Assembly (NCBI RefSeq): GCF_014926405.1
Contig: NZ_JACXXJ020000005.1
Span: 563,001 to 627,000, forward strand
DNA length: 64,000 nucleotides
From: Agrobacterium vitis
GTDB lineage: Bacteria > Pseudomonadota > Alphaproteobacteria > Rhizobiales > Rhizobiaceae
Reading direction: 5' to 3'
Of this stretch, positions 56,584 to 64,000 are shown piece after piece. The notes beneath the pieces were generated by a model. The model searched no databases and was not told the DNA's origin. It saw only the letters and a program-made list of their open reading frames with translations. Made by a program: the position numbers and the translations under genes. Position 1 is the stretch's first letter, and the number at the start of each line of letters is the position of its first letter.

Positions 56584-57693
56584 ATGCTGAATGCGCTAAC
56601 GGGGTTTTTCCGAGGGCTCTGGGGAGCGCTTCGGCGCAGCGGTAATCTTCTCTATACGGCGGTGGCCTGGCCCTTCCGCGCCCGCCATAGCGAAGCGGGC
56701 AAGCGCGCCTATATTTTTCGCGGTTCCGTCGCGCTGATCGTCTTGGTGCTGATTGCGGCCTATGGGCAGTTTTTGTGGCGCACCCAGGTCTGGTATGGCT
56801 TTGATCCGGCCTTTGCCAAGGCCTATGGCTTTGCCGACCGCAAGGTCGCTGCCGGACAGCAGATCGCCGACAAGCCCGGCACCTGCCAGAATTCCGCTAT
56901 CGTCACCACGGTTGCCGATCTGACGGATTCCAATGTCAACCAGAATGTCTGGGTATCTTCGACGCTGCTCTACAAGCTTGGCCTGTTCGGGATGAGCTGG
57001 GATGACACGCCGTTCTTTGACAACAAGGCCTCGTTCCAGCGCGGTATCAATCAGGTGGCGCGCCGGGTTGGCATCGTATTGGCCGACGATCTTGGCCGGG
57101 TGAGGGGTACTTCCGGTATCAACACCGATCTGCAGGATGCGCGTGGCAATATCCAGTTCAACGAAGGCACTTGGTATTTCGGCTCCAATCCGTTCGGGTT
57201 TAAGACGCCTACGCCAAGCTATTATCGCGCCGCGATCACCAGCTGGCGCGGGTTTAATTCCGATCTCGAGACCTGCAAGGCGGTGTTCGATGCCCGGGCT
57301 GACAATCTCGTCAAACTGCTCGATGGACTGGCCAGCGACCTCGGCAACACATCCGACATTTTGCGCCGCCGCTCTGAAGAGCATAATGGCGGCTGGTTCG
57401 ACACACGGGCCGACGACCGTTTCTGGTTCGCCTATGGTCAGCTCTATGGTCAATATGCCCTGTTTCAGGCGGCAAAGGCCGATTTTATCGACGTAGTGCG
57501 CGAACGTAACCTGACAGCGATCTGGGCAGAGCTGGAAAAGCAGTTCGAAGCTGCACTCAAGGTGCAGCCGATGATTGTCTCCAACGGCAGCGAGGACGGC
57601 CTGTTCATGCCGAACCATCTGTCAACCATGGGCTTCTACACGTTGCGCGTGCGCGCCAATATGGTGGAATTGCGAGCCGTTCTGCAACGTTGA
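56584..57693 (+). CDS. DUF2333 family membrane protein
   Basis: A 369-residue protein with one membrane helix at about 48-66 (VALIVLVLIAAYGQFLW) and a large periplasmic part. TRADDRFWFAYGQLYGQYALFQAAKADF and FMPNHLSTMGFYTLRVRANMVELR match DUF2333 proteins. Function is unknown. ATG 56584 has AGGG 5-8 bases before it; the frame opens at 56527. Confidence 0.85.
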   Translation: MLNALTGFFRGLWGALRRSGNLLYTAVAWPFRARHSEAGKRAYIFRGSVALIVLVLIAAYGQFLWRTQVWYGFDPAFAKAYGFADRKVAAGQQIADKPGTCQNSAIVTTVADLTDSNVNQNVWVSSTLLYKLGLFGMSWDDTPFFDNKASFQRGINQVARRVGIVLADDLGRVRGTSGINTDLQDARGNIQFNEGTWYFGSNPFGFKTPTPSYYRAAITSWRGFNSDLETCKAVFDARADNLVKLLDGLASDLGNTSDILRRRSEEHNGGWFDTRADDRFWFAYGQLYGQYALFQAAKADFIDVVRERNLTAIWAELEKQFEAALKVQPMIVSNGSEDGLFMPNHLSTMGFYTLRVRANMVELRAVLQR

Positions 57694-57731
57694 CGGTCAA
57701 TGGCCCGGCGGGTAGCCCGCCGGGCCTTGTC

Positions 57732-58181
57732 CTATAATTCGATGAAGCTTGCCGTGGGCTCCAGTTGAAACAATTCATGCAGCATGCCGCGATATTCGCC
57801 GGATACTCCCTCGACGGGATAATAGAGACCGACGGTACGAATATATTTCAAGGTACCGCTTGTGGTGATGATCCGGTGGATATTATGGAAAACACCGCGA
57901 CTGCTGGCGGCGCGATAATAGCTGTCCATAACCTGGTCCACGTCCTGCGGGTGCATGCGGTCGCAAAAATCCTTTATATTCAGTGGACCTTCAGAATGGT
58001 CTAGCTCGTAGAGCCTCGACACATGCGGCGTGCCATATAAATGACCCTGATCTATATCCAGTCGCCAGAAGCCGCAGATATTCATGGCGTGGGTTAGATT
58101 GACGACATCACATTCCTGCAATCCAATTGAATGAAAATCTTGAAGCGGACAATGCCGCGTTTTGTTCGAGCGCCAAGCCAA
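57732..58181 (-). CDS. Stand-alone PAS-domain protein
   Basis: A 149-residue protein with a PAS_3-like fold: MNICGFWRLDIDQGHLYGTPHVSRLY, then FCDRMHPQDVDQVMDSYYRA and KYIRTVGLYYPVEG. There is no output domain. TTG 58181 is supported by GGGAGG 8 bases upstream; a later ATG (58085) would leave the PAS core. It starts 39 bases after the LuxR-type gene and probably senses a small ligand or redox signal for it. Confidence 0.75.
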   Translation of the reverse strand: MAWRSNKTRHCPLQDFHSIGLQECDVVNLTHAMNICGFWRLDIDQGHLYGTPHVSRLYELDHSEGPLNIKDFCDRMHPQDVDQVMDSYYRAASSRGVFHNIHRIITTSGTLKYIRTVGLYYPVEGVSGEYRGMLHELFQLEPTASFIEL

Positions 58182-58220
58182 GTGAAAAGCCTCCCTTTTG
58201 GCTTGGCTGAAGCAAATGAA

Positions 58221-58946
58221 TTATTGAATGAGCTTCAGCCTAATGGCCTTTGCTACCAATTGCGTCCGGTTGACGCAATCCAGCTTTTTCATAGCTGTTG
58301 TCATATACGCGTTTATGGTGTGGTCGGAGAGGCTGAGGATCTGGCCAATTTCTACCGAGGTTTTGCCCTGCGCCGTCCAGCGAAGCACTTCCAACTCGCG
58401 TGCTGAGAGAACATCGACATTCATCAATTCCGTGCGGCGGAGGCGGTCATAGGTGTCGAAAACCGCCATTGCCAGCATGCCCAGTTCATTAACCTCGCAT
58501 TGGGCAAGAGGCGAGCGGTCCCCATCGAACCGCATGAAATACAGCCGGGAATCAAGGGAGGGGAAAATGAAGACAACGCCGACGATCAGTTTGAACCGCA
58601 CCATCAGGTCGCGCATGGCAGGCGGCCATTCCTCCGCCATGTCATTCGGTTCCCTGAATTTCATGTCCCAGGTTCGCGGCAGGATCGAGCCGGCAAATTT
58701 CTTGACCACCGGGCAGAATTTAACGAACTGGTGGCGGTCGAATTCATGGCCGAATTCCATCGGCAAGGTGGTTTCCATGACCAGTGGCATGAGGTGCACA
58801 TCGGTCGCACATGGTGCGATCAGGATACTGCCATGCGACAGGCCAAACGCCCGGGCAACAGTGCGCAGGATCTCCGCACAATGCTCACGGCTTTCCATTG
58901 CGGTTATTTCTGTACTGAGCAGTGTCTGGCGCTCGGCGATCAACAT
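58221..58946 (-). CDS. LuxR-type transcriptional regulator
   Basis: A 241-residue regulator. The C-terminal helix-turn-helix has LSARELEVLRWTAQGKTSVEIGQILSLSDHTINAYMTTAMKKL. The N-terminal part (about 15-165) resembles the autoinducer-binding-like domain but lacks several residues expected for AHL binding, so it is best treated as an orphan LuxR. It is cotranscribed with the PAS protein. No luxI gene is nearby. Confidence 0.88.
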   Translation of the reverse strand: MLIAERQTLLSTEITAMESREHCAEILRTVARAFGLSHGSILIAPCATDVHLMPLVMETTLPMEFGHEFDRHQFVKFCPVVKKFAGSILPRTWDMKFREPNDMAEEWPPAMRDLMVRFKLIVGVVFIFPSLDSRLYFMRFDGDRSPLAQCEVNELGMLAMAVFDTYDRLRRTELMNVDVLSARELEVLRWTAQGKTSVEIGQILSLSDHTINAYMTTAMKKLDCVNRTQLVAKAIRLKLIQ

Positions 58947-59642
58947 GTGGGGCGACTGAATTTGAGGTAAGGGCGGTGTGTTTGGCGACGAAGCGGATAT
59001 AGGGGGATTTTATATATTAAATCCTAGAGCTTTCGAAAGTTCTTATCGATTAATTTCAAAAAATGTCTTTCAAAGCACTGTGAACTCATTAGCGAAAAAA
59101 TATATATCATTCGCTTTAATTGAACTGGTTGTGCCGATGCTTGTCTTCGGTTGCATTTCTTCCGCTCTGGCGCTTCCGCGTCCATGCGGTCGGAAATGCA
59201 TTGAAGTGAGTGTTAAATGAGCGCCAGTCCCCCTAAAAGTCAAGGTAATAACGTGTCTTGCGAAAATAAGCGCCTTCTGTTGGGCTTGCCCCGCTTAATG
59301 CCTGCATAACTCCTTATCCGTAAAATCCTACCTTAAAATGGGATGGATCATGCAGGGTTTTCATGATGATTTAGCCTGTTCTTTTGCCCCTGCCGATGAG
59401 TTCGTCGGGGTGGGCTGTTTCATGGATTGACCGAGATTTTCCGCAAGCACGAGAATTTTTGTGTCGCGCTCTACCGGGCGCGCTGAATTATGCGGTAATA
59501 CGATGTGCCATGGAAGATGGACAATCGTATTGCCTTTGCAAATATCCCAAGCAGCTGATGCCTTTGCGATATTTTCAATGCTTTCGCGGTAGGGATGCGT
59601 GAGCATCTTGAAGACTTCATATAAAGGGTAAATGCGCGGCCG
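58947..59642. other. AT-richer stretch with only doubtful small frames
   Basis: About 700 bases. A plus-strand frame at 58978-59220 (80 codons) and a minus-strand frame at 59361-59648 (95 codons) are present. The latter starts with AAGGAG-ATG provided by the repeat arm at 59643-59703. Neither resembles a known family. Confidence 0.4.
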
Positions 59643-59648
59643 CTGCAT
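59361..59648 (-). CDS. Doubtful small open frame, 95 codons
   Basis: MQRPRIYPLYEVFKML...; no recognised domain. Its start codon and ribosome binding site (AAGGAG, 6 bases before ATG) lie inside the palindromic repeat, which makes the signals unremarkable. I keep it only because the frame is long for the local composition. Confidence 0.25.
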   Translation of the reverse strand: MQRPRIYPLYEVFKMLTHPYRESIENIAKASAAWDICKGNTIVHLPWHIVLPHNSARPVERDTKILVLAENLGQSMKQPTPTNSSAGAKEQAKSS

Positions 59649-59703
59649 AATTTTCTCCTTAAATCGGAATCGAGTTAAGGAGAAAATTATGCAGCAGATT
59701 TAA
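59643..59703. repeat. Palindromic repeat with ribosome binding site and mini-ORF, copy 2
   Basis: A perfect 18-bp inverted repeat (59643-59660 with 59677-59694, arm ctgcataattttctcctt) with a 16-nt loop. Each strand reads AAGGAGAAAATTATG. On the plus strand the mini-ORF is M-Q-Q-I-stop at 59689-59703, the same as at 28660-28674. It lies 69 bases before fhs. Confidence 0.75.
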
Positions 59704-59771
59704 AGCGCTGTAGCGCGAGCTGCCTGAAGGAAAAGTGCCGGAAACGGTGTAGAGACAGGGTTAAGAGGCTG

Positions 59772-61439
59772 ATGTCGGATATTGAAATTGCACGTGCAGC
59801 ATCGAAGCTTGCGATCACGCAGATTGGCGAGCGTCTGGGAATCAGCCCCAGTGATTTGCAGCCCTATGGCCATGACAAGGCCAAGATCAGCGCTTCATTC
59901 CTGCATTCGCTTGAAGATCGCCAGGATGGCAAGCTCATCCTGGTGACGGCAATCAATCCGACACCAGCAGGCGAAGGCAAGACCACGACCACGGTCGGTC
60001 TGGTGGACGGGCTGAACCGTATCGGTGCCAAGGCCATGGTCTGCGTGCGTGAGCCGTCGCTTGGTCCCTGTTTCGGGGTCAAGGGCGGCGCTGCCGGGGG
60101 CGGGCGGGCGCAGGTCGTGCCGATGGAAGACATTAACCTGCATTTCACCGGCGATTTCCACGCCATCACCTCCGCGCATAACCTGCTGGCGGCGATGATC
60201 GATAACCATATTTACTGGGGCAATGAACAGGATCTCGATACGCGCCGTATCGCCTGGCGCCGGGTGGTGGACATGAACGACCGGGCGTTGCGGGAGATGG
60301 TCGGCGCTTTGGGCGGCGTTCGCAACGGCTTTCCGCGCGAAACCGGCTTCGATATCACGGTTGCCTCCGAAGTGATGGCCATCCTCTGTCTGGCCCGCGA
60401 TCTGGCCGATCTGGAAGAGCGGTTGGGGCAGATCGTCATCGGCTACCGGCGTGACAAGACGCCCGTGCATGCCCGCGATATCAAAGCCCATCAAGCCATG
60501 ACAGTGCTGCTGAAAGAGGCGATGCAGCCCAATCTGGTGCAGACGCTGGAAAACAATCCGGCGCTGGTGCATGGCGGTCCGTTTGCCAATATCGCCCATG
60601 GCTGCAATTCGGTGGTGGCGACCAGGGCCGCCCTGAAGCTTGCCGATTATGTGGTGACGGAAGCGGGCTTTGGCGCCGATCTGGGTGCTGAGAAATTCTT
60701 CGATATCAAATGCCGCAAGGCCGGTCTTCGCCCGGCGGCTGCCGTAATCGTTGCCACGGTACGGGCGCTGAAGATGAATGGCGGTGTTGCTAAAACGGAG
60801 CTTGGCCACGAGGATGTGGCCGCCCTGGTCCGGGGTGCTGTCAACCTTGGGCGGCATGTGGAAAATGTCCGGGGCTTTGGTGTGCCTGTCATTGTCGCTA
60901 TCAACCATTTCCTGTCGGATACGCCGGCGGAAATCGCAGCCTTGCAGGACTATGCCGCCAGTATCGGCGTCGAAGCCGTGCTCTGCCGTCATTGGGCCGA
61001 GGGTGGTGCGGGCATTGAGGAACTGGCGAGGAAGGTATCGGCCATGGCCGATAGTGGCATTGCCGATTTCCAGCCTCTTTATCCGGACGACATGCCGCTG
61101 TTTGCCAAGATCGAGACGGTCGCCAAGCGGATTTACCGCGCGGGGAGTGTGACGGCGGACCGTGCTGTCATCGATCAGCTCGCCCAGTTCGAGGCTATGG
61201 GCTATGGCGACCTGCCGGTCTGCATCGCCAAAACCCAGTATTCCTTCTCCACCGACCCGTCGCTGCTCGGCGCTCCCGATGGCCATGAAGTGCATGTGCG
61301 TGACGTGCGGCTATCAGCGGGTGCCGGTTTCGTGGTGGCCATCACTGGCGATATCATGACCATGCCCGGCCTGCCGAGAAAGCCGGCAGCCGAAACCATC
61401 CGGCTCGATGACAAGGGACTGGTCGAAGGCCTGTTTTAA
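59772..61439 (+). CDS. fhs: Formate-tetrahydrofolate ligase
   Basis: A 555-residue enzyme that makes 10-formyl-tetrahydrofolate from formate, THF and [21 protein letters not shown] (P-loop), [20 protein letters not shown] and [22 protein letters not shown] are diagnostic. It supports one-carbon metabolism and, in rhizobia, growth on methylated compounds such as choline-derived glycine betaine. Start fits family. Confidence 0.96.
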   Translation: MSDIEIARAASKLAITQIGERLGISPSDLQPYGHDKAKISASFLHSLEDRQDGKLILVTAINPTPAGEGKTTTTVGLVDGLNRIGAKAMVCVREPSLGPCFGVKGGAAGGGRAQVVPMEDINLHFTGDFHAITSAHNLLAAMIDNHIYWGNEQDLDTRRIAWRRVVDMNDRALREMVGALGGVRNGFPRETGFDITVASEVMAILCLARDLADLEERLGQIVIGYRRDKTPVHARDIKAHQAMTVLLKEAMQPNLVQTLENNPALVHGGPFANIAHGCNSVVATRAALKLADYVVTEAGFGADLGAEKFFDIKCRKAGLRPAAAVIVATVRALKMNGGVAKTELGHEDVAALVRGAVNLGRHVENVRGFGVPVIVAINHFLSDTPAEIAALQDYAASIGVEAVLCRHWAEGGAGIEELARKVSAMADSGIADFQPLYPDDMPLFAKIETVAKRIYRAGSVTADRAVIDQLAQFEAMGYGDLPVCIAKTQYSFSTDPSLLGAPDGHEVHVRDVRLSAGAGFVVAITGDIMTMPGLPRKPAAETIRLDDKGLVEGLF

Positions 61440-61482
61440 AGAATAGTGCTGCGTTGCTTTACATCACTAAAGTGCAAAATAT

Positions 61483-61505
61483 AACATGATTTATTTAATC
61501 ATGTT
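61483..61505 (+). promoter_or_regulatory. RirA-type iron-responsive operator (IRO box) of the TonB receptor gene
   Basis: A 9-bp inverted repeat, aacatgatt (61483-61491) and aatcatgtt (61497-61505), contains TGA-N9-TCA at 61487-61501, the IRO consensus of RirA in rhizobia. A TTGACA -35-like box is at 61513-61518, so the repressor would block transcription of the receptor gene under iron excess. Confidence 0.65.
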
Positions 61506-61662
61506 TTTAATCTTGACATAAAAAATCATGTTTAATAAGTGTCCGAATTAAGGCGCGTCTTTTCTGACGGCGGCTTGTTTCGGGGACGACCAATTGCGTG
61601 CGAAGCCGGCTGCACTGCCCTGCGGCCGAGGGGTTTCGTGCGCCGTATTGAAAGTTTGCACC

Positions 61663-63849
61663 ATGTCTTTTCGGGGAATTCGGCCTATTCTGCTTGCCTG
61701 CACGGCACTTTGCACATTCACTGCGGCCGTGCCTGTCATCGCGCAGGAAGCGGCAAAAACGGCGGAAAACAGCGGCTCTAATGGTCAGACCGAACTTTCG
61801 ACCATTACCGTCAAGGGCCAGAAGGTTGTAAAGGGTTCCGTGGAAGACACGCCGGTGGCGACCCATACCTCGGCCGAGCAATTGCAGAAGAAGCAGATCG
61901 ATGATGTCGATGACCTCGGCAATACGGTCGAGCCGAGTGTGACCTATGTGAAGAATTCCAAGAGCGTCAACATTCGCGGCCTGGAGGCCGACCGGGTACT
62001 GACGACCATCGATGGCATTCCGGTGCCCTATTTCTTCGACAGCGTTTATAGCTATGGCGGCGGTGCCGACACCTATGATTTCAATTCGCTGTCGTCGGTG
62101 GACGTGCTGCACAGCGCCGATTCCAGCCGCGCCGGGTCCGGTGCGCTCGGGGGCGCGTTGCTCCTGCATACCTATGAGCCGGAGGACCTGATTGGCGATG
62201 GCAAGAGCTTTGGCGGTATCGCCAAGCTTGGCTATGATGGCTCGGACCGCTCGCTGACGGCCTCAGGCGCGATTGCCAAGAAATTCGACAATACCTCGGT
62301 ACTGTTCCAGTCCTCCTACAAATACGGCCATGAGACCGAAACAACAGGCGATGTCGGCGGCACCAGGGGAACCCGGACCGAAGCCGATCCGATGAGCTAT
62401 AACGACCGCAATTTCCTGTTCAAGATCCGCCAGGAGCTGGAAGGCGGTCATACGATCGGCCTGACGGCGGAGCATTACGACTATAATTCCAAGAAGGATT
62501 ACAAGTCCAATACCAGCTACGGCACCACCTATCGCGCCGGTGATTACGATTATATCCAGGACAAGGGCCGCGACCGGGTTTCGCTTGACTACGTCTATGA
62601 CAGCACCTCTGCCGACAGCTGGATCGACAGCGCCTTTGCCACCCTCTATTGGCAGCGCGCAACCCGCGTGGAAGGCACATCCAGCTACCGTCTGACGGCT
62701 CCAATCGGCATTTACGACCGGTCCATGGAAAGCGAGCAGCGTGATTACGGGTTCAATGGCTATGCCAATTCCGATTTCAGCACTGGCGCTTTGAACCACA
62801 AGCTGACCTTCGGCACCGATCTCCGCTTCAGCCAAAGCAGCTATTATCTCGCCGGTCAGGACACCTGCTCAGTCACCTACGTATCCGGTTGCGCCTATTA
62901 CCACACCAACCAATCCTATTCGCCTGATGTTAATTCCTACAAGCTCGGCGCTTTTGTCGAGGACAAGATTTCGCTGGGCAACAGCCCCGTTTCGCTGACG
63001 CCTGGCCTGCGCGTCGATTGGTACAAGGAAGACCCGCAGGAGACCGACACTTATAAGGGAACCATGCCTGAGGGGCAGGATGGCGCCCACCTTTCGCCCA
63101 AGCTGCGTGCCGCCTGGCAGGCGACGCCGGATGCCGAGCTTTACGCCCAGTTCTCCACGGCGTTTAAATCACCCAACGCCTACCAACTCTATGTGGATTA
63201 TGACAATTCGCCGCTCTACCGCTCAATCGGTAATCCCGATCTGAAGCCGGAAACCAGCTGGGGCTTCGATGTCGGTGCCAATCTTGGCAACGAGGATTTC
63301 GGTGGCCGGATCAGCGCCTTTACCACCCGCTACAAGAATTTCATCGATACCTCGGACATCATCCGCACGACGGGCTATGTGCTTGGGACCTATGAATATA
63401 TCAACCGCGCCAATGTCCGCATCAGCGGCGTCGAGATCGAGGGCCACAAGACCTTCACCAACGGCATCAACCTACATGGCTCGATGTTCTATGCGCGTGG
63501 CGTGGATCTGGATACCGACGAGTTGTTGAGCACGGTAGCGCCGCTGAAAGCCATTGTCGGTGTCGGCTATGAACGGCAGACCTGGGGCGCGGATGTCAGT
63601 CTGGTGGCCGCCGCTGCCGTCTCCGACGACTCCAGCGCCTCCACCAAGCCAGCTGGATACGGCGTCGTCAATCTGACGGGCTGGTGGGAGCCGGAACAGG
63701 CCAAGGGCCTGCGCCTTCAGGCTGGTGTCTACAATCTGTTCGACAAGCAATATTACGACGCGCTTGAAGTGAAGGACGTCGCTAACGCCAATGCGCTTTA
63801 CTCCGAGGCCGGTCGTTATTTCAAAATCGCCATCTCTCAGAAGTTCTGA
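61663..63849 (+). CDS. TonB-dependent outer-membrane receptor, haem/haemoglobin type
   Basis: About 728 residues. Signal peptide ends AVPVIAQ; a TonB-box-like STITVKG follows at about residue 43. The plug domain has NIRGLEADRVLTTIDGIPV; the barrel has FSTAFKSPNAYQLYVDYDN and the NPDLKPETS motif of the HmuR/ShmR family, plus a C-terminal FKIAISQKF. It should import haem or a similar iron source. No hmuTUV genes are in the window. Frame opens at 61594; ATG 61663 begins the signal peptide. Confidence 0.9.
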   Translation: MSFRGIRPILLACTALCTFTAAVPVIAQEAAKTAENSGSNGQTELSTITVKGQKVVKGSVEDTPVATHTSAEQLQKKQIDDVDDLGNTVEPSVTYVKNSKSVNIRGLEADRVLTTIDGIPVPYFFDSVYSYGGGADTYDFNSLSSVDVLHSADSSRAGSGALGGALLLHTYEPEDLIGDGKSFGGIAKLGYDGSDRSLTASGAIAKKFDNTSVLFQSSYKYGHETETTGDVGGTRGTRTEADPMSYNDRNFLFKIRQELEGGHTIGLTAEHYDYNSKKDYKSNTSYGTTYRAGDYDYIQDKGRDRVSLDYVYDSTSADSWIDSAFATLYWQRATRVEGTSSYRLTAPIGIYDRSMESEQRDYGFNGYANSDFSTGALNHKLTFGTDLRFSQSSYYLAGQDTCSVTYVSGCAYYHTNQSYSPDVNSYKLGAFVEDKISLGNSPVSLTPGLRVDWYKEDPQETDTYKGTMPEGQDGAHLSPKLRAAWQATPDAELYAQFSTAFKSPNAYQLYVDYDNSPLYRSIGNPDLKPETSWGFDVGANLGNEDFGGRISAFTTRYKNFIDTSDIIRTTGYVLGTYEYINRANVRISGVEIEGHKTFTNGINLHGSMFYARGVDLDTDELLSTVAPLKAIVGVGYERQTWGADVSLVAAAAVSDDSSASTKPAGYGVVNLTGWWEPEQAKGLRLQAGVYNLFDKQYYDALEVKDVANANALYSEAGRYFKIAISQKF

Positions 63850-63864
63850 GAGAGCCGGTTTCGA

Positions 63865-64000
63865 TCAATTCGGCTCCTGACAGACGCGGTAATCGTTGCG
63901 GCGTTTGATGAGATCCAGATGCAAGTGATCCTTATGGGTCTCATCGGCTCCGGGTGCCAGAACGGTGGTGAAATACAGGCAGGCTGAGGAATTGATGGTG
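63865..64000 (-). CDS. Extensin-like family protein, C-terminal part
   Basis: An open frame runs from the right edge down to TGA at 63865-63867. It reads TTVLAPGADETHKDHLHLDL and ends RRNDYRVCQEPN. HxxHLHLDL and the final CQ are typical of the extensin-like C-terminal domain found in alphaproteobacterial secreted proteins. It is cut by the window edge, so the N-terminus is unseen. It converges with the TonB receptor gene. Confidence 0.75.
   Translation of the reverse strand, partial: TINSSACLYFTTVLAPGADETHKDHLHLDLIKRRNDYRVCQEPN

Noticed and set aside
58221..58946. Quorum-sensing receptor
   Set aside because: The N-terminal part lacks a clear AHL pocket pattern and there is no luxI gene near it.
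58978..59220. 80-codon frame with one hydrophobic segment
   Set aside because: No ribosome binding site of note and no similarity; the segment is AT-rich and unlike the neighbours.
59895..61295. 466-codon open frame on the minus strand
   Set aside because: Antisense to fhs, which is highly conserved.

Overview
The window looks like a chromosomal stretch of a fast-growing rhizobium or agrobacterium (Rhizobiaceae). This rests on a GSII-type glutamine synthetase end, a BacA/SbmA peptide transporter, a NolR-like regulator, a ChoX/ChoW/ChoV choline uptake system, a membrane-bound cytochrome c urate oxidase (PuuD), RIME-like intergenic mosaic repeats and a RirA-type iron box. Species was not determined. 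No rRNA, tRNA, CRISPR array, transposase or prophage was seen.

Layout. 1-336: 3' end of glnII. 337-1528: AT-rich non-coding stretch. 1529-5533: a stand-alone one-module NRPS (C-A-T-TE) whose adenylation pocket reads as glycine-like. 5723-7335: allA-uraH (ureide pathway) and a metallophosphoesterase. 7435-9540: OmpR-type response regulator and TctE/QseC-like kinase. 9559-10103: MazE/MazF-like toxin-antitoxin pair with a palindromic operator. 10217-12040: Lrp-type regulator divergent from an argininosuccinate synthase gene. 12295-18835, all on the minus strand: NMT1-type ABC transporter, guanine deaminase, PuuD and a LysR regulator. 19180-26674, minus strand: TPR-sulfotransferase, xdhC-xdhB-xdhA and bdhA.

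The purine genes fit one route: adenine deaminase (42.1-43.8 kb) and guanine deaminase give hypoxanthine and xanthine, XdhAB gives urate, PuuD gives 5-hydroxyisourate, UraH gives OHCU, and AllA splits ureidoglycolate later on. OHCU decarboxylase, allantoinase and allantoicase are not in the window, so the route is split between loci.

26.9-41.5 kb is core metabolism and envelope: glpK, a luciferase-like monooxygenase, map, an MFS exporter, bacA, a polysaccharide deacetylase, an NnrU-like protein, a YfgM-like protein with der, a glycosyltransferase and a GH13 alpha-glucosidase. 41.5-46.7 kb holds yoeB/yefM, adenine deaminase, a small P-loop kinase translationally coupled to an aldose epimerase, and a branched-chain amino acid binding protein. 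46.97-48.5 kb is a probable effector-immunity island: an HExxH protein with a hydrophobic N-terminal half, followed by two tandem paralogous 88-residue genes. 48.8-55.3 kb: omega-transaminase, NolR-like regulator, HugZ-like protein, choXWV. 55.8-64 kb: thymidine kinase, a DUF2333 protein, a LuxR-type regulator with a PAS protein, fhs, an iron-box-controlled TonB receptor of the haem type, and the C-terminus of an extensin-like protein at the right edge.

The items most worth a second look are the effector-immunity island, the orphan glycine-type NRPS, the structured leader in front of the NMT1 transporter in a purine locus, and palindromic repeats that carry a ribosome binding site plus a five-codon mini-ORF.
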